Below are positions 1-9,787 of a stretch of DNA of 64,000 nt, piece after piece. Source of the DNA: Streptomyces sp. Tue6028 (lineage in GTDB: Bacteria; Actinomycetota; Actinomycetes; Streptomycetales; Streptomycetaceae); NCBI RefSeq assembly GCF_002300165.1, contig NZ_MLCE01000032.1:62562-126561 (forward strand), given 5' to 3'. The notes below the pieces were generated by a model that saw only the letters and a list, made by a program, of their open reading frames with translations, did not search any database and had not been told where the DNA came from. The first letter of the stretch is position 1, and the number at the start of each line of letters is the position of its first letter. The translations under genes and the position numbers were made by a program.

Positions 1-1127
<1,127 letters not shown>

Positions 1128-1244
1128 CTGCAAGTGCCTCTCCCTGGGGCGGAGTGCGCGTGCGCGGGCATGCGCACCCGCAGAGCCGTCGCACTGAACG
1201 AGGGTTGGGCGCCCGCTGCGAGCGTAGGGGGATCGCCGCACAAT

Positions 1245-1260
1245 TTCAATGGGCGTTGAA
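1245..1260. promoter_or_regulatory. 16-bp palindromic operator, box A (korA upstream region)
   Basis: TTCAATGGGCGTTGAA matches the cluster-wide consensus TTCANY-N4-RNTGAA at every fixed position. It lies 118 bp upstream of the korA start and about 300 bp upstream of the TetR gene at 1554. It is a single copy, whereas most other sites are tandem. Inferred to be a TetR-type operator because the same motif recurs at most promoters of the biosynthetic locus. Confidence 0.6.
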
Positions 1261-1398
1261 TTGCGTGCGGCGGGGTGCGGGGAGGCGCGGTGGCAAGCAC
1301 TCGGCGCGCGTTCCGGGTATCGATCACCCGTGCTGGTAACGTGCCAAACGCCCACGCCTGTAAGGGTGTTGGCGTACGTCTCGGATGTCGCGAAAGCT

Positions 1399-1442
1399 TT
1401 GACCCAAGAAGTCACTGTGTGTAGACTTCATGGCTGGATGAA
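1399..1442 (+). promoter_or_regulatory. sigma70-like promoter overlapped by tandem 16-bp operators, box B
   Basis: A good -35 TTGACC (1399-1404) is followed 17 bp later by TAGACT (1422-1427), a plausible -10. Two contiguous 16-bp units overlap and follow the -10: GTCACTGTGTGTAGAC (1411-1426, weak) and TTCATGGCTGGATGAA (1427-1442, strong). The promoter points at the TetR gene starting at 1554. The layout and much of the sequence match the MFS promoter at 6750-6781 (both have GTAGACTTCAT), suggesting one repressor reads both. An operator over the -10 is classical repression geometry. Confidence 0.65.
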
Positions 1443-1553
1443 TTGATGTGGAGGGTGGCGTCACGCTGCCCCGTCGCCGCGAAAGCACCCGTGTGGAGAC
1501 CGGGCGGGAGGCACGTCCTTCGGGGGAACTCGTGATCGAGAGGAAGTGCCGCC

Positions 1554-2141
1554 TTGGCCGAAACCAGAGGCGCGGCAGGGAGTCGTCGGGCCATCATGCG
1601 CTCCGCCGCGGATCTCTTCGCCGAACTCGGCTACCGCAACACCTCGCTCCGCGCGGTGGCCGCGGACGCGGGCTGTGATCCCGCGCTGATCGGCCACTAC
1701 TTCACCTCCAAGGAGGCGCTGTACGACGCCGTCGTCGCGGAGACGGTCAGGCCGGCCGAGATCTTCCGCGAGGCGATGGCGCGACGCGATCCGGGCACGG
1801 CCGAGTGGCTCCTGCGGCACGCGGTGACCGACTGGGGCGACCCTGTCCAGCGGCGGCGCATCCTCGGTGTGCTGCGCTCCGCGCTCGACCTGCCCGCGGC
1901 CCGGGAACGGATGAGCCAGTCCCTGGTCCCGGAAGGGGTCGGGGGAGCGGACGAGATCAGGCTGGCGCTGATCAGCAGTCTGCTCGTCGGTGTCATGACG
2001 TCACGTCACATGGGCCTGTTGCCATCGGAGTTGAGTGCGGAGGGCGACTCCTCGGAACTCGTGCGTGTGCTTGCTCCGGCGGTGGCCGCGTTTCTCGCGG
2101 CGGATCCGACAGGGGCGGTTCACGCCCCGGCCGGAGACTGA
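1554..2141 (+). CDS. TetR-family transcriptional regulator 1
   Basis: 195 residues. The N-terminal helix-turn-helix covers residues 10-58 (LFAELGYRNTSLRAVAADAG, recognition region CDPALIGHYFTSKEAL), followed by a helical ligand-binding domain. The C-terminal pattern (MGLLPSEL...LVRVLAPAVAAFL) resembles the other four TetR proteins of this window, which have RYVLR-x-PLASxDFEEL...AP. The start is the TTG at 1554, preceded by GAGAGGAAG at suitable spacing. Its promoter carries tandem 16-bp operators, so autoregulation is likely, and the near-identical operator at the MFS gene (6826) makes that pump a candidate target. The ligand is unknown. It is separated from the main locus by an IS element and a kinase gene. 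Confidence 0.85.
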   Translation: MAETRGAAGSRRAIMRSAADLFAELGYRNTSLRAVAADAGCDPALIGHYFTSKEALYDAVVAETVRPAEIFREAMARRDPGTAEWLLRHAVTDWGDPVQRRRILGVLRSALDLPAARERMSQSLVPEGVGGADEIRLALISSLLVGVMTSRHMGLLPSELSAEGDSSELVRVLAPAVAAFLAADPTGAVHAPAGD

Positions 2142-2171
2142 GGGGCGTCGCGGGCCGCAGTCGTCGTTGCC

Positions 2172-2203
2172 CTCACGGGCTCACGGGCTCACGGGCTCAC
2201 GGG
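2172..2203. repeat. four tandem copies of an 8-bp unit
   Basis: CTCACGGG is repeated four times without change, downstream of the TetR stop. It could fold into nothing obvious and has no apparent function; probably slippage in a GC-rich spacer. Confidence 0.8.
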
Positions 2204-2343
2204 CTCTGCGGCTCGCGGACGCCGCTCCGTTGCCGTGGAAGCGACGACCGCCGGTGCGGGGGGTGGTGCCCCTATGCGTTTGGTCAAGGTCCAAGGCCAG
2301 TAGGTTCGTGCGGTCGAGGACGGGCCGAGCTGTAGGGGTGTGC

Positions 2344-2577
2344 ATGAGTGATAGCCAGGTCACGATCAAGCTCACGAGTGACGAGGCACTGGTGCTGTCG
2401 CACTGGCTGGAGAAGCTCCAGATGACGGACCTCAGCCGCGTTGTCGACGATCCGGCGGTCTGGGCACCGATCCATCGAATCGCCGGAACGCTCGACAAGA
2501 CGCTTCCTGAGCTGTTCGCGCCTGACTATGACCAGCGGCTTGAGGCTGCCCGTCAGCGGCTTCGGCCGGAGGACTGA
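2344..2577 (+). CDS. small hypothetical protein (77 aa)
   Basis: Starts at ATG 2344 preceded by AGGGGTG at 5 bp; product begins MSDSQVTIKLTSDEALVL. It is acidic, helical in appearance, with no signal peptide, cysteine cluster or membrane segment. I do not recognise the family. The IS110 transposase ends only 18 bp downstream on the opposite strand, so the IS inserted at or near its 3' end, and the natural C-terminus could be altered. Confidence 0.6.
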   Translation: MSDSQVTIKLTSDEALVLSHWLEKLQMTDLSRVVDDPAVWAPIHRIAGTLDKTLPELFAPDYDQRLEAARQRLRPED

Positions 2578-2595
2578 TCGAGCGGTTTGGACTCC

Positions 2596-3798
2596 TCACC
2601 TGGCCGCAGCCGGTCGGAGTTCGTAGAAGGTTCCGTCGCGGAGCATGGCGAAAAGGACGTCGGCCCGGCGTCTGGCGAGGCAGAGCAGGGCCTGAGTGTG
2701 GTGCTTGCCCTGGGCGATCTTCTTGTCGTAGTAGACCCTCGAAGCCGGGTCGCCCAGGGCGGCGAACGCGGAGAGGAAGAAGGCTCGTTTGAGCTGTTTG
2801 TTTCCCCTCCTGGAGGGCTGTTCGCCGCGGATCGATGAGCCTGAGCTTCGGGTCGCCGGGGCGAGACCGGCGTAGGCGGCGAGGTGGCCGGCGGTCGGGA
2901 AGGTCCTGCCGTCGCCGACCTCGATCAGGATGCGGGCTCCGGTCCTCACGCCGACTCCCGGCATCGACGTCAGGACCTTGGAAAGAGGGTGGTCCTCCAG
3001 GAGTTCTTCGATCCGTCCAGCCAGCAGTTTGCGCTGGTCAAGGACGGCTGTCAGCGAGGCGGCGAGGCTCGGGACCATCAGCGCGGCCGCCTCGGTCCCC
3101 GGGACGGTCACGGTCTGTTCGTCCAGCGCGGTGAAGATCTCCTCGACCAGCCGCTCGGCCATCCTCGGCGCCTTCGGCCGCAGCAGAGTGACCAGCCGTC
3201 GGCGGCCGGCCTTGCGTATCTGGGCCGGTGACCCGAACCGTTCCAGCAGCGTGAGGACGGCCGGGTGCTGCAACCGCGGCCCCAGTACCCGCTCCAGCGA
3301 CGGATGGATCTGGGTCAGCAGGCCGTGCAGCCGGTTCGTGACCCGGGTCGCCTCGCCGGCCAGGTCGTCGTCGAACCCGACGATCATCTCCAGCTCGGCG
3401 ATCGTCTCGTCCTCGCCGTCGATCGCCCGCAGCGTGTGAGGCATCGCGCGGGCCGCGTCCGCGATGACGAATGCGTCCCTCGCGTCCGTCTTGGCTTCAC
3501 CCGGGTAGAGGTCGGCGATGCGTCGCATCGTCAGCCCCGGCAGGTAGGCGACCGGGCAGCCCATGTCCCGCGCAACCGCCAGCGGCAGAGCCCCGATCGA
3601 GGCGGGCTGATCGACGACGACCAGCACCGTTCCGTGCTTGGCCTGGAGTTTCGCGAACAGCTCCCGGAGCCTGGGCTCGGTGTTGGGCAGCCGCTTGTCG
3701 AACGCCTTCTTCCCGGCCGGGGTGACGGCGGTGGCGTGGTGTTCGCCCTTGCCGACGTCCAGGCCGAGGAAGACGTCGATGTCGCCGGTGTCGAGCAC
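2596..3798 (-). CDS. IS110-family transposase (DEDD type)
   Basis: 400 residues, the usual length for the family. The N-terminal RuvC-like DEDD_Tnp_IS110 domain has FLGLDVGKGEHHA (first Asp), VLVVVDQPAS (second acidic region) and GEAKTDARDAFVIAD (third and fourth acidic residues). The C-terminal transposase_20 domain has MPGVGVRTGARILIEVGD and YAGLAPATRSSGSS with the family's conserved serine region. Known members recombine circular intermediates into short target sites, guided by an RNA encoded at the element's non-coding end. No frameshift or stop is seen, so it is probably functional. It has no relation to the biosynthetic genes. Confidence 0.93.
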   Translation of the reverse strand: MLDTGDIDVFLGLDVGKGEHHATAVTPAGKKAFDKRLPNTEPRLRELFAKLQAKHGTVLVVVDQPASIGALPLAVARDMGCPVAYLPGLTMRRIADLYPGEAKTDARDAFVIADAARAMPHTLRAIDGEDETIAELEMIVGFDDDLAGEATRVTNRLHGLLTQIHPSLERVLGPRLQHPAVLTLLERFGSPAQIRKAGRRRLVTLLRPKAPRMAERLVEEIFTALDEQTVTVPGTEAAALMVPSLAASLTAVLDQRKLLAGRIEELLEDHPLSKVLTSMPGVGVRTGARILIEVGDGRTFPTAGHLAAYAGLAPATRSSGSSIRGEQPSRRGNKQLKRAFFLSAFAALGDPASRVYYDKKIAQGKHHTQALLCLARRRADVLFAMLRDGTFYELRPAAAR

Positions 3799-3985
3799 GT
3801 GCAGGCCCCTCCATCACGCTTTCGTCCGGCCCTGGCAGGGCACCGAGCTGCCACATCCACGTTACGGAGAGCTCTTCCGGCTCCAGTGAAGCCGGTGCTC
3901 AAGCCCCTCATCAGCGGTCCGTCGATGCCTCCGGACCCGGTGACACCACCCCCCGGATCATCAACAACAGGAGGGGGAAGCCATG
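3799..3985 (-). ncRNA. candidate IS110 bridge (seek) RNA region
   Basis: This non-coding stretch lies directly upstream of the transposase start, where IS110 elements encode their guide RNA. Three short hairpins are visible: 3829-3841 (GCCCT/AGGGC), 3877-3895 (CCGGCT/AGCCGG) and 3916-3937 (GGTCCG/CGGACC). Guide loops cannot be assigned without the exact element ends. The position and structure are seen; the RNA itself is inferred from what is known of the family. Confidence 0.35.
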
Positions 3986-4054
3986 CCGGACCCGACGGCC
4001 GGAGGCCCCATTGCGGAGCCACGAAAAAGGTAACGGGGGGGGGGACGAGGGCCG

Positions 4055-5668
4055 ATGGACAACGCCACCGAGGTGTTCCAGCCACTTCAGGCGGACGATC
4101 CGACCCAGGTGGCCGGGTACCGCCTCGCCGCCCGGCTCGGTGCGGGTGGCATGGGCCGGGTCTACCTGTCCCACACACAGGGCGGGCGACCGGTGGCGAT
4201 CAAGGCGGTGCGCCCGGAGCTGGCCGACGACCCGGACTTCCGCCGGCGGTTCCGCCGGGAGATCAAGGCGGCCCGGCGGGTCCGGGGTGCGTACACCGCC
4301 GAGTTGATCGACGCCGACGCGGAAGGCGTACCGCCCTGGCTGGCCACGCTGTACGTGCCCGGGCCCTCCCTGGCGGAGGCCGTCGCCCGGCGCGGACCAC
4401 TGCCGGTGCCCGCCGTGCTGTGGCTGATGGCGGGGGTCGCCGAGGCGCTTCAGGCCATCCACGGTGCCGGAATCGTGCACCGGGACCTGAAACCGTCCAA
4501 CGTGCTGCTGGCCGCCGACGGGCCGCGCGTGATCGACTTCGGCATCTCGCTGGCCTCCGACGCCACGTCGCACACCGCCACGGGCACCGCCATCGGCACC
4601 CCGTCGTTCATGGCGCCCGAGCAGGCGTCCGCGGGGGAGGTCACCGCGGCCAGCGATGTCTTCGCGCTCGGTCAGACGGCGGCGTTCGCGGCGCTGGGCG
4701 AGCCGCTGTACGGGGACGGACCCGCCGTCAACGTGCTCTACCGGATCGTGCATTCGGAACCCGACCTGTCCCTCCTTCCCGAGCAGCTGCGTCCGGTCGT
4801 CGCCCGGTGTCTGGCGGCCGATCCGGAGGAGCGGGTCACCCCGGCGGAGGTCGTCGCCTGGTGCCGGCAGCGGCTGGGCCGGGACGCCGACGCGGGGGCG
4901 GGGCCGTCCGTCTGGCGGGAGGTCGCCGGGCCGGAGGTGACGGTGCCCCCTCCGGTCCCCGATCCCACCCCGGTGCACACGCTGCCGTTGCTCGCCAGGC
5001 CTCAGCCGGCCGGAACGGACGCCCGACGGTCCCGCCGCCGGCGCACCGCGCTGGTCACGGGCGCCGTCGTCACGGCGGGCGCGCTGTTGCTGGCGGGCCT
5101 GGTCGGCCTGGCGTGGACGGTGATGGACGCGAAGGATCGGCTCGGCCATCGGAACGCGGCCGGACCCTCGGCATCCGGTCCGGCGGCGTCCGCACGCTCG
5201 TCGGCGTCCTCACCCGCATCCGTGGCGACCTCGGGAGCGGACGGCCGGGCAGCCGGAGCCGCGCACCCCTCCCAGAGCGCGTCCGGGCCGCCGCGAGCCG
5301 TCCCGTACCCCTTCCAGTGGCTGGACGAGAAGAACTCGCTGGACATCGAGGAACCGGTCGAGCGGAAGGACCGCAAGGGGGACGTCCGCTTCGTCTGTGG
5401 CGAGACCTGCGCGCTGGAGAGCGACAGCAGCGTGATCGCGATGGTGTACGGCAAGCCGGGAGCCACCCTCGATTCGTGCCGTCTCATCCTCAAGGGCGCC
5501 GACAGTCACCGCCTCCCGCTCGCCGCGGCGGCGGCCGGCAGCGAGATCTGCGTCAGGCACCCTTCCGGGGACATCGCGCTGCTGGTGATCCAGGTGAAGT
5601 CGACCGCGCTGCCGCAGAGCGGGTCCAGCTTCGTGACCGCGGACATGACGGTCTGGCGGGCGGCCTGA
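4055..5668 (+). CDS. membrane-anchored Ser/Thr protein kinase
   Basis: 537 residues. The cytoplasmic kinase domain spans about residues 20-275 with the glycine loop GAGGMGRVYL, the ATP-binding lysine in VAIKAV, the catalytic loop HRDLKPSN, DFGIS and the APEQ segment, all intact. One membrane helix follows a basic stretch (RRSRRRR then TALVTGAVVTAGALLLAGLVG, about 328-350). The extracellular part begins with a Ser/Ala/Gly-rich linker and ends in a domain of about 110 residues with four cysteines, probably a ligand-sensing beta fold. There are no PASTA repeats. A run of ten G (4035-4044) sits in the ribosome-binding leader and could vary in length. The target is unknown, and nothing ties it to the biosynthetic locus. 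Confidence 0.9.
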   Translation: MDNATEVFQPLQADDPTQVAGYRLAARLGAGGMGRVYLSHTQGGRPVAIKAVRPELADDPDFRRRFRREIKAARRVRGAYTAELIDADAEGVPPWLATLYVPGPSLAEAVARRGPLPVPAVLWLMAGVAEALQAIHGAGIVHRDLKPSNVLLAADGPRVIDFGISLASDATSHTATGTAIGTPSFMAPEQASAGEVTAASDVFALGQTAAFAALGEPLYGDGPAVNVLYRIVHSEPDLSLLPEQLRPVVARCLAADPEERVTPAEVVAWCRQRLGRDADAGAGPSVWREVAGPEVTVPPPVPDPTPVHTLPLLARPQPAGTDARRSRRRRTALVTGAVVTAGALLLAGLVGLAWTVMDAKDRLGHRNAAGPSASGPAASARSSASSPASVATSGADGRAAGAAHPSQSASGPPRAVPYPFQWLDEKNSLDIEEPVERKDRKGDVRFVCGETCALESDSSVIAMVYGKPGATLDSCRLILKGADSHRLPLAAAAAGSEICVRHPSGDIALLVIQVKSTALPQSGSSFVTADMTVWRAA

Positions 5669-6019
5669 GGCGGGCGTGCCGGAAGGCGTCGCCGCGGAGC
5701 TGTCCCGGCCCGTCGACGCGGACGACGAACGCCAGGTGTCGCTCCTCGGTGTCGACCGTGATTGCCTGGAACGCGCCCGGTGTCGACCGTGATTGCCTGG
5801 AACGCGCCCGGTGTCGACCGTGATTGCCTGGAACGCGCCCGGTGCCGGGCCGCGATCACCTGGAACGCGCTCGGTGCCGGGCCGCGTTCGCCGCACATCC
5901 CTCATCGCTGCGCGCGCTGCCGGACGACGGGACGATGCCGGACGGGCTGATCGGCGCGCACGACCGCGCGTGCCTGTCCGAGGCCGTGGAAGCGTCGCGA
6001 GCCCTCTCCTGAAGCCCGC
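5669..6019. other. gene-free stretch of 351 bp
   Basis: Between the kinase and the convergent hypothetical gene. It holds the 31-bp tandem repeat at 5749-5886. The last part (about 5887-6012) reads as ...FAAHPSSLRALPDDGTMPDG... on the plus strand up to a stop and could be the degraded tail of a former gene. I cannot name that gene. Confidence 0.5.
5749..5886. repeat. 31-bp tandem repeat, three exact and one diverged copy
   Basis: The unit begins GTGTCGACCGTGATTGCC and ends GGAACGCGCCCG. Exact copies occupy 5749-5779, 5780-5810 and 5811-5841; a diverged copy follows (about 5842-5873) with the start of a fifth. The unit is not a multiple of three, so it is not a coding repeat. It has no spacers and is not CRISPR. 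Confidence 0.9.
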
Positions 6020-6505
6020 TCAGGTTCCGGCTCCCCGGTCGTCCGCGGGCCGGGGCGCCCGCGGACCGTCCATGGTGGTTCCGTCGGGCCTCCGCCCGAA
6101 CGCGGCGGCGAGCATAGCGGGGAGGTCGGCCTCCGGAACCGCCGCGCGCACCTCTTCAAGGACCTGAGGGAAGCGGTCGTCCTCGACGGCACCCATGTGC
6201 TCCTGGCGCAGTCGGTGGACGACCTCGACGAGTTCGGGGCGCAGCCGCATCCAGGCGCGGGACGTGCGGATCTCCTCCTCGACCTGGTCCATGAACCAGC
6301 GCATCACCTCGTACGGCACGTCCAGGTGCCGCCCGGGGTCGAAGCAGACCGTCGGCTCCCGTGCCGGGTCCTCGTCGGGAACGATCGCGGTCACCAGGGC
6401 TGGTCGCTCGCCGACGAGCTCCAGTTCCAGGTACCAGGCGTCATCGGGCACGGAGTACAGCACGGTGATCGCATAGGGGGCGCCGCCGGGGTGCGGGACA
6501 GACAT
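6020..6505 (-). CDS. hypothetical protein (161 aa)
   Basis: Starts MSVPHPGGAPYAITVLYSVPDDAWYLELELVG and continues as a soluble, acidic protein with a helical middle (VMRWFMDQVEEEIRTSRAW). No signal peptide, membrane segment or catalytic motif is seen. I do not recognise the family. It has codon use typical of the neighbours and a start ATG without a strong Shine-Dalgarno sequence. Convergent with the kinase gene. Confidence 0.65.
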   Translation of the reverse strand: MSVPHPGGAPYAITVLYSVPDDAWYLELELVGERPALVTAIVPDEDPAREPTVCFDPGRHLDVPYEVMRWFMDQVEEEIRTSRAWMRLRPELVEVVHRLRQEHMGAVEDDRFPQVLEEVRAAVPEADLPAMLAAAFGRRPDGTTMDGPRAPRPADDRGAGT

Positions 6506-6736
6506 GACCGCATGCTGTCACGCCGGTCCGGCCACAGGTGCCGGGCGGTTCGGCAGGTGTTGACCCGGCGACGGCACGGGAGCGCGAGGAGGCCGGACTC
6601 GGCCGCCCGTCGCTGATCCGGAACGCGCCTGCTCACAGCCGCTCCTGACTGTCCCGTAGCAGTACCCGCACGTCAACGAGCCGCACATGAACGGCCGTTG
6701 GAGCGGACAGCGCTGTCCGGAACACAGCCATCGACC

Positions 6737-6781
6737 TTGCGGATTAGAATTCAGTACTCGTAGACTTCATTGGAGAATGAA
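6737..6781 (+). promoter_or_regulatory. promoter with tandem 16-bp operators, box C (MFS pump)
   Basis: Two contiguous units: TTCAGTACTCGTAGAC (6750-6765, half conserved) and TTCATTGGAGAATGAA (6766-6781, perfect palindrome). TAGACT (6761-6766) can serve as a -10, with TTGCGG (6737-6742) as a weak -35 at 18 bp. The MFS start codon is 45 bp downstream. The remainder of 6506-6736 shows no gene. Confidence 0.65.
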
Positions 6782-6825
6782 TAACTCGGGGTGCTGTCAG
6801 CGGACGGCGTACCCAAGGAGGGAAC

Positions 6826-8574
6826 ATGGAATCGATTGACGCGGGCGTGAAGGCGGCTGCCCCGCCCGGCACTTCGCCCGTCCCGGGATCCCCGGCCAAC
6901 CCCGCACGCTGGGTGATCCTCGCCGTCACGCTGTCCGCCATCTTCATGCAGATGCTGGACACCACGATCACGATGGTCGCCCTGCCCTCGCTGCAGAGCG
7001 ACCTCGGCTCGACGTTCGCCGAGATCCAGCTGGTCGTCGCCGTCTACTCGCTCGCCTTCGCGTGCGTCCTGGTGACCGGTGGCCGGCTCGGCGACATCTA
7101 CGGGCGCCGCAAGATCTTCCTGATCGGCATGCTCGGCTTCACCCTCGCCTCGGCGCTGTGCGGCGCGGCCCCCAGTTCGACCTTCCTGATCGTGTCCCGG
7201 GTGCTCCAGGGCATGTGCTCGGGCCTGATGTTCCCTCAGGTGCTGTCGATCATCCAGGTCACGTTCTCGGCCAAGGAACGCCCCAAGGCGCTCGCGATGT
7301 ACGGCGCTTCGGTGGGACTCGGCACGGTGCTCGGTCCGGTGCTCGGCGGCTGGCTGATCGAGCTGAACATCATGGACACCGACTGGCGGGCCATCTTCTA
7401 CGTCAACCTGCCGGTCGGCCTGATCGCCCTGCTCCTCGGCCTCGCCAAGATCCCGGAGTCCTCGGGCGGCGGTGCCCGGAGGCTCGACGTCACCGGCGCG
7501 ATCATCCTCAGCGCCGGACTCTTCAGCCTGATCCTGCCGCTGGTCATCGGGCGTGAACACGACTGGCCCGGCTGGAGCCTGGTGCTCCTCGTGCTGAGTC
7601 CGCTCGTGCTCGCCGAGTTCTTCGTGTACGAGAACAAGCTGTCGAAGCTGGCCGACAGGTCACCGCTGGTGCCGAGCGGGCTGTTCAAGGAGCGCTCGTT
7701 CACGGTCGGCCTCGTGATCAGTGTGGTGTTCTTCGCGGGCATCCCGTCGTTCTTCATGGTCTTCTTCATGAGCCTGCAGATCGGCTTCGGCTACACCCCG
7801 ATCTCCGCGGGACTGGTCAGCCTCGGCTTCGCCGCGCTCATCGCGGTCGGTTCGGCCCGTTCGGCGGCCGTCGTGAAGCGGCTCGGCACGAAGACCCTCG
7901 CGGTCGGCACCGGCCTGCTGCTCGTCGGCATGTCGGGTGTGATCGGCACCCTGCACTGGGCCGGATCGGACCTGCACGGCTACCAGTTGATCCCCTCGCT
8001 GATGGTCGCCGGCCTCGGCGGCGGCTTCTTCCTCGCCCCCTGCACAGGGATCATCCTGGCCGGCATCCGCTCCCGTGAGGCCGGTTCGGCGTCCGGCATG
8101 CTCGCCACCGTGCAGCAGGTCGGCATCGCCATCGGCATCGCCGTCGCCGGCATCCTCTTCTACGGACTGCTCGGGTCGAACGCCGACGGCGCCAGTCGGA
8201 CCGCGCTGCCCGAACTGCGCGCCGATCTCGCCGCGGCCGGACTCTCCGAGGCGCAGCAGACGCAGGTCACCACGGGATTCCGGACCTGCTTCCACGACAA
8301 GATGAACCAGAAGGACCTCACCGCCACACCGCCGAGCTGCGCGCGCATCGAGAAGCAGATGGCGAGCGCGCCGGTGCCGGCGCAGACCAAGGCGCAGGTG
8401 CAGGCCGCGGTGCTCGGCAAGGCCGTGCCCGAGGCGCGCAAGTCCAACTTCGGCGACAGCTTCGAGCAGGTGGTGTTCTGGCAGATCGGCTGCTTCGGCC
8501 TGTCCTGCCTACTCGTTCTCGCCCTCCCGAAGATCCGTCCCGAGGACGTCCAGGACGTGCCCGGGGGAGCCTGA
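6826..8574 (+). CDS. DHA2-type MFS drug/proton antiporter (14 TM)
   Basis: 582 residues with a perfect upstream GGAGGGAAC. The family motifs are intact: LDTTITMVALPSLQ in helix 1 and motif A GGRLGDIYGRRK between helices 2 and 3. Fourteen hydrophobic segments fit the EmrB/QacA type. A large polar loop near residues 465-540 contains two cysteines (FRTCFHDK, PPSCARIE), common in actinobacterial members. It probably exports the pyrrole polyketide. The 16-bp operators at its promoter suggest derepression when the product or a signal binds a TetR protein. Confidence 0.9.
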   Translation: MESIDAGVKAAAPPGTSPVPGSPANPARWVILAVTLSAIFMQMLDTTITMVALPSLQSDLGSTFAEIQLVVAVYSLAFACVLVTGGRLGDIYGRRKIFLIGMLGFTLASALCGAAPSSTFLIVSRVLQGMCSGLMFPQVLSIIQVTFSAKERPKALAMYGASVGLGTVLGPVLGGWLIELNIMDTDWRAIFYVNLPVGLIALLLGLAKIPESSGGGARRLDVTGAIILSAGLFSLILPLVIGREHDWPGWSLVLLVLSPLVLAEFFVYENKLSKLADRSPLVPSGLFKERSFTVGLVISVVFFAGIPSFFMVFFMSLQIGFGYTPISAGLVSLGFAALIAVGSARSAAVVKRLGTKTLAVGTGLLLVGMSGVIGTLHWAGSDLHGYQLIPSLMVAGLGGGFFLAPCTGIILAGIRSREAGSASGMLATVQQVGIAIGIAVAGILFYGLLGSNADGASRTALPELRADLAAAGLSEAQQTQVTTGFRTCFHDKMNQKDLTATPPSCARIEKQMASAPVPAQTKAQVQAAVLGKAVPEARKSNFGDSFEQVVFWQIGCFGLSCLLVLALPKIRPEDVQDVPGGA

Positions 8575-8609
8575 CCCGGCCCGGTGCGGAACGACACGCC
8601 GCCGGCGGC

Positions 8610-8639
8610 GGTCGCGACGGGCGCACGCCCGTCGCGACC
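8610..8639. terminator. terminator hairpin after the MFS gene
   Basis: Perfect 13-bp stem (8610-8622 with 8627-8639) and a 4-nt loop, 36 bp after the MFS stop. There is no U-run, as is usual in Streptomyces. Confidence 0.7.
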
Positions 8640-8794
8640 GGGCGGGCGGCGCCGTCGTGCGCGGCCCTTCGCCCGCCAACTCCTTCCTCCCCTCCCTCCG
8701 TTGCTCGTTCTCCCGTTCCCCTTCCTCCCGTTCGTCCCGGCCCCGTGCCGGTCCGCCCTCCAGCACCCGCGCCCGCGCGGTGAAAGGACGAACC

Positions 8795-9787
8795 GTGTTC
8801 TCGGTTCTCGCGCTCGGCGCCGCCTCGGCGCTGGCGTACGCCGGTGCGGCCGTCGCGCAACGGGCGGTGGCCACCACGGCGACCGGACACGGGCGCCGCG
8901 CCGCCCTGCGCGGAGCGACCTGGTGGGCGTCACTGGCGCTCAACCTGCTGGGCGCGGCGCTGCACACGGCGGCACTGCGCTTCGGTTCGCTGGTGGCCGT
9001 GCAGATGCTCGGTGTGCTCACCCTGGTCGCGGCGCCCCTGCTGTCCGCGCTCGCGCGGCGGCGCCGTACCACCGCGGCCCAGTGCTCCGGCATCGCCTGC
9101 GCCGTCGCCGGTGTCGCCGGACTGCTCTTCCTGACCCGGTCCGCACAGGCCAGCCGGACACTGACCCCGGCGCAGACGGCCGGCGTCCTGGGCCTGACCG
9201 TCGCCGTGCTCGGGATCTCCGTCGTGGCGGCTGCCACCGCCCGGCGCGGCATCACCACCAGCCTCTGGCACGCGGTGGCCGCGGGGGTGGCGTTCGGCGC
9301 GGCCTCGGCGCTCACCCAGACCGCGGTCCTGGAACTGACCCGGGGCGGCGCCCTACGGCTGCCGCTGTCCGCCGTCGCGCTCGCGGCCGGCGTGGCCTGC
9401 CTGGCCGTCGCGGGCCTCACACTGTCCCAACTCGCCTACCGGGGCGGCCTGGAGGCGCCGCTGGCCACCCTCACTCTGGTCAACCCCGGTTTCGCCGTGG
9501 TCGTCGGGGTCCTGGTCCTGGGGGACCGCTACCCCGGTGGCCTTCCCGCGGCGCCGGCGGGATGTGCCGCGGCGGCCGCCGCCGTACGGGGCGTCCTCGT
9601 CCTCGCGCGCACGCACACCGAGGCCGCCGCCCGGGGGCGGCTAGCCCTCCGAGAGCCGGTCGAAGTGCACGTCCACGGCGGGCGCGAACCACTCGACGAG
9701 CTCCTCGAAGTCGAGCGAGGCGAGCGGCTCCATCCGCAGGACGTACCGCAGCATCACCAGGCCGGCGAGCTGCGCGGACACCAGTGA
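8795..9787 (+). CDS. DMT/EamA-type integral membrane permease
   Basis: 330 residues from a GTG at 8795 behind AAAGGACG. About ten hydrophobic helices (FSVLALGAASALAYAGAAVAQ, WWASLALNLLGAALHTAALRF, VQMLGVLTLVAAPLLSAL and so on) followed by LTLVNPGFAVVVGVLVLGDRYPGG, typical of the C-terminal helices of drug/metabolite transporters. The substrate is unknown. The last 48 codons run antisense through the 3' end of the TetR gene (147-bp convergent overlap). That hydrophilic tail (VHVHGGREPLDELLEVERG) looks like antisense-derived extension, so a recent loss of the native stop is possible. Confidence 0.75.
   Translation: MFSVLALGAASALAYAGAAVAQRAVATTATGHGRRAALRGATWWASLALNLLGAALHTAALRFGSLVAVQMLGVLTLVAAPLLSALARRRRTTAAQCSGIACAVAGVAGLLFLTRSAQASRTLTPAQTAGVLGLTVAVLGISVVAAATARRGITTSLWHAVAAGVAFGAASALTQTAVLELTRGGALRLPLSAVALAAGVACLAVAGLTLSQLAYRGGLEAPLATLTLVNPGFAVVVGVLVLGDRYPGGLPAAPAGCAAAAAAVRGVLVLARTHTEAAARGRLALREPVEVHVHGGREPLDELLEVERGERLHPQDVPQHHQAGELRGHQ

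Larger units (their letters stand above)
2578..3990 (-). mobile_element. IS110-family insertion sequence (ends approximate)
   Basis: The interval contains one complete IS110-type transposase gene and a roughly 190-bp non-coding end upstream of it. IS110 elements usually lack terminal inverted repeats, and I could not define exact ends by eye. The left limit is the stop of the small gene at 2577, and the right limit is placed before the kinase ribosome-binding region near 4035. The long intact frame suggests a recent or still functional insertion. Confidence 0.6.

Noticed and set aside
5749..5886. Tandem repeats as a CRISPR array
   Set aside because: The 31-bp units are directly contiguous, without spacers, and no cas gene is present.
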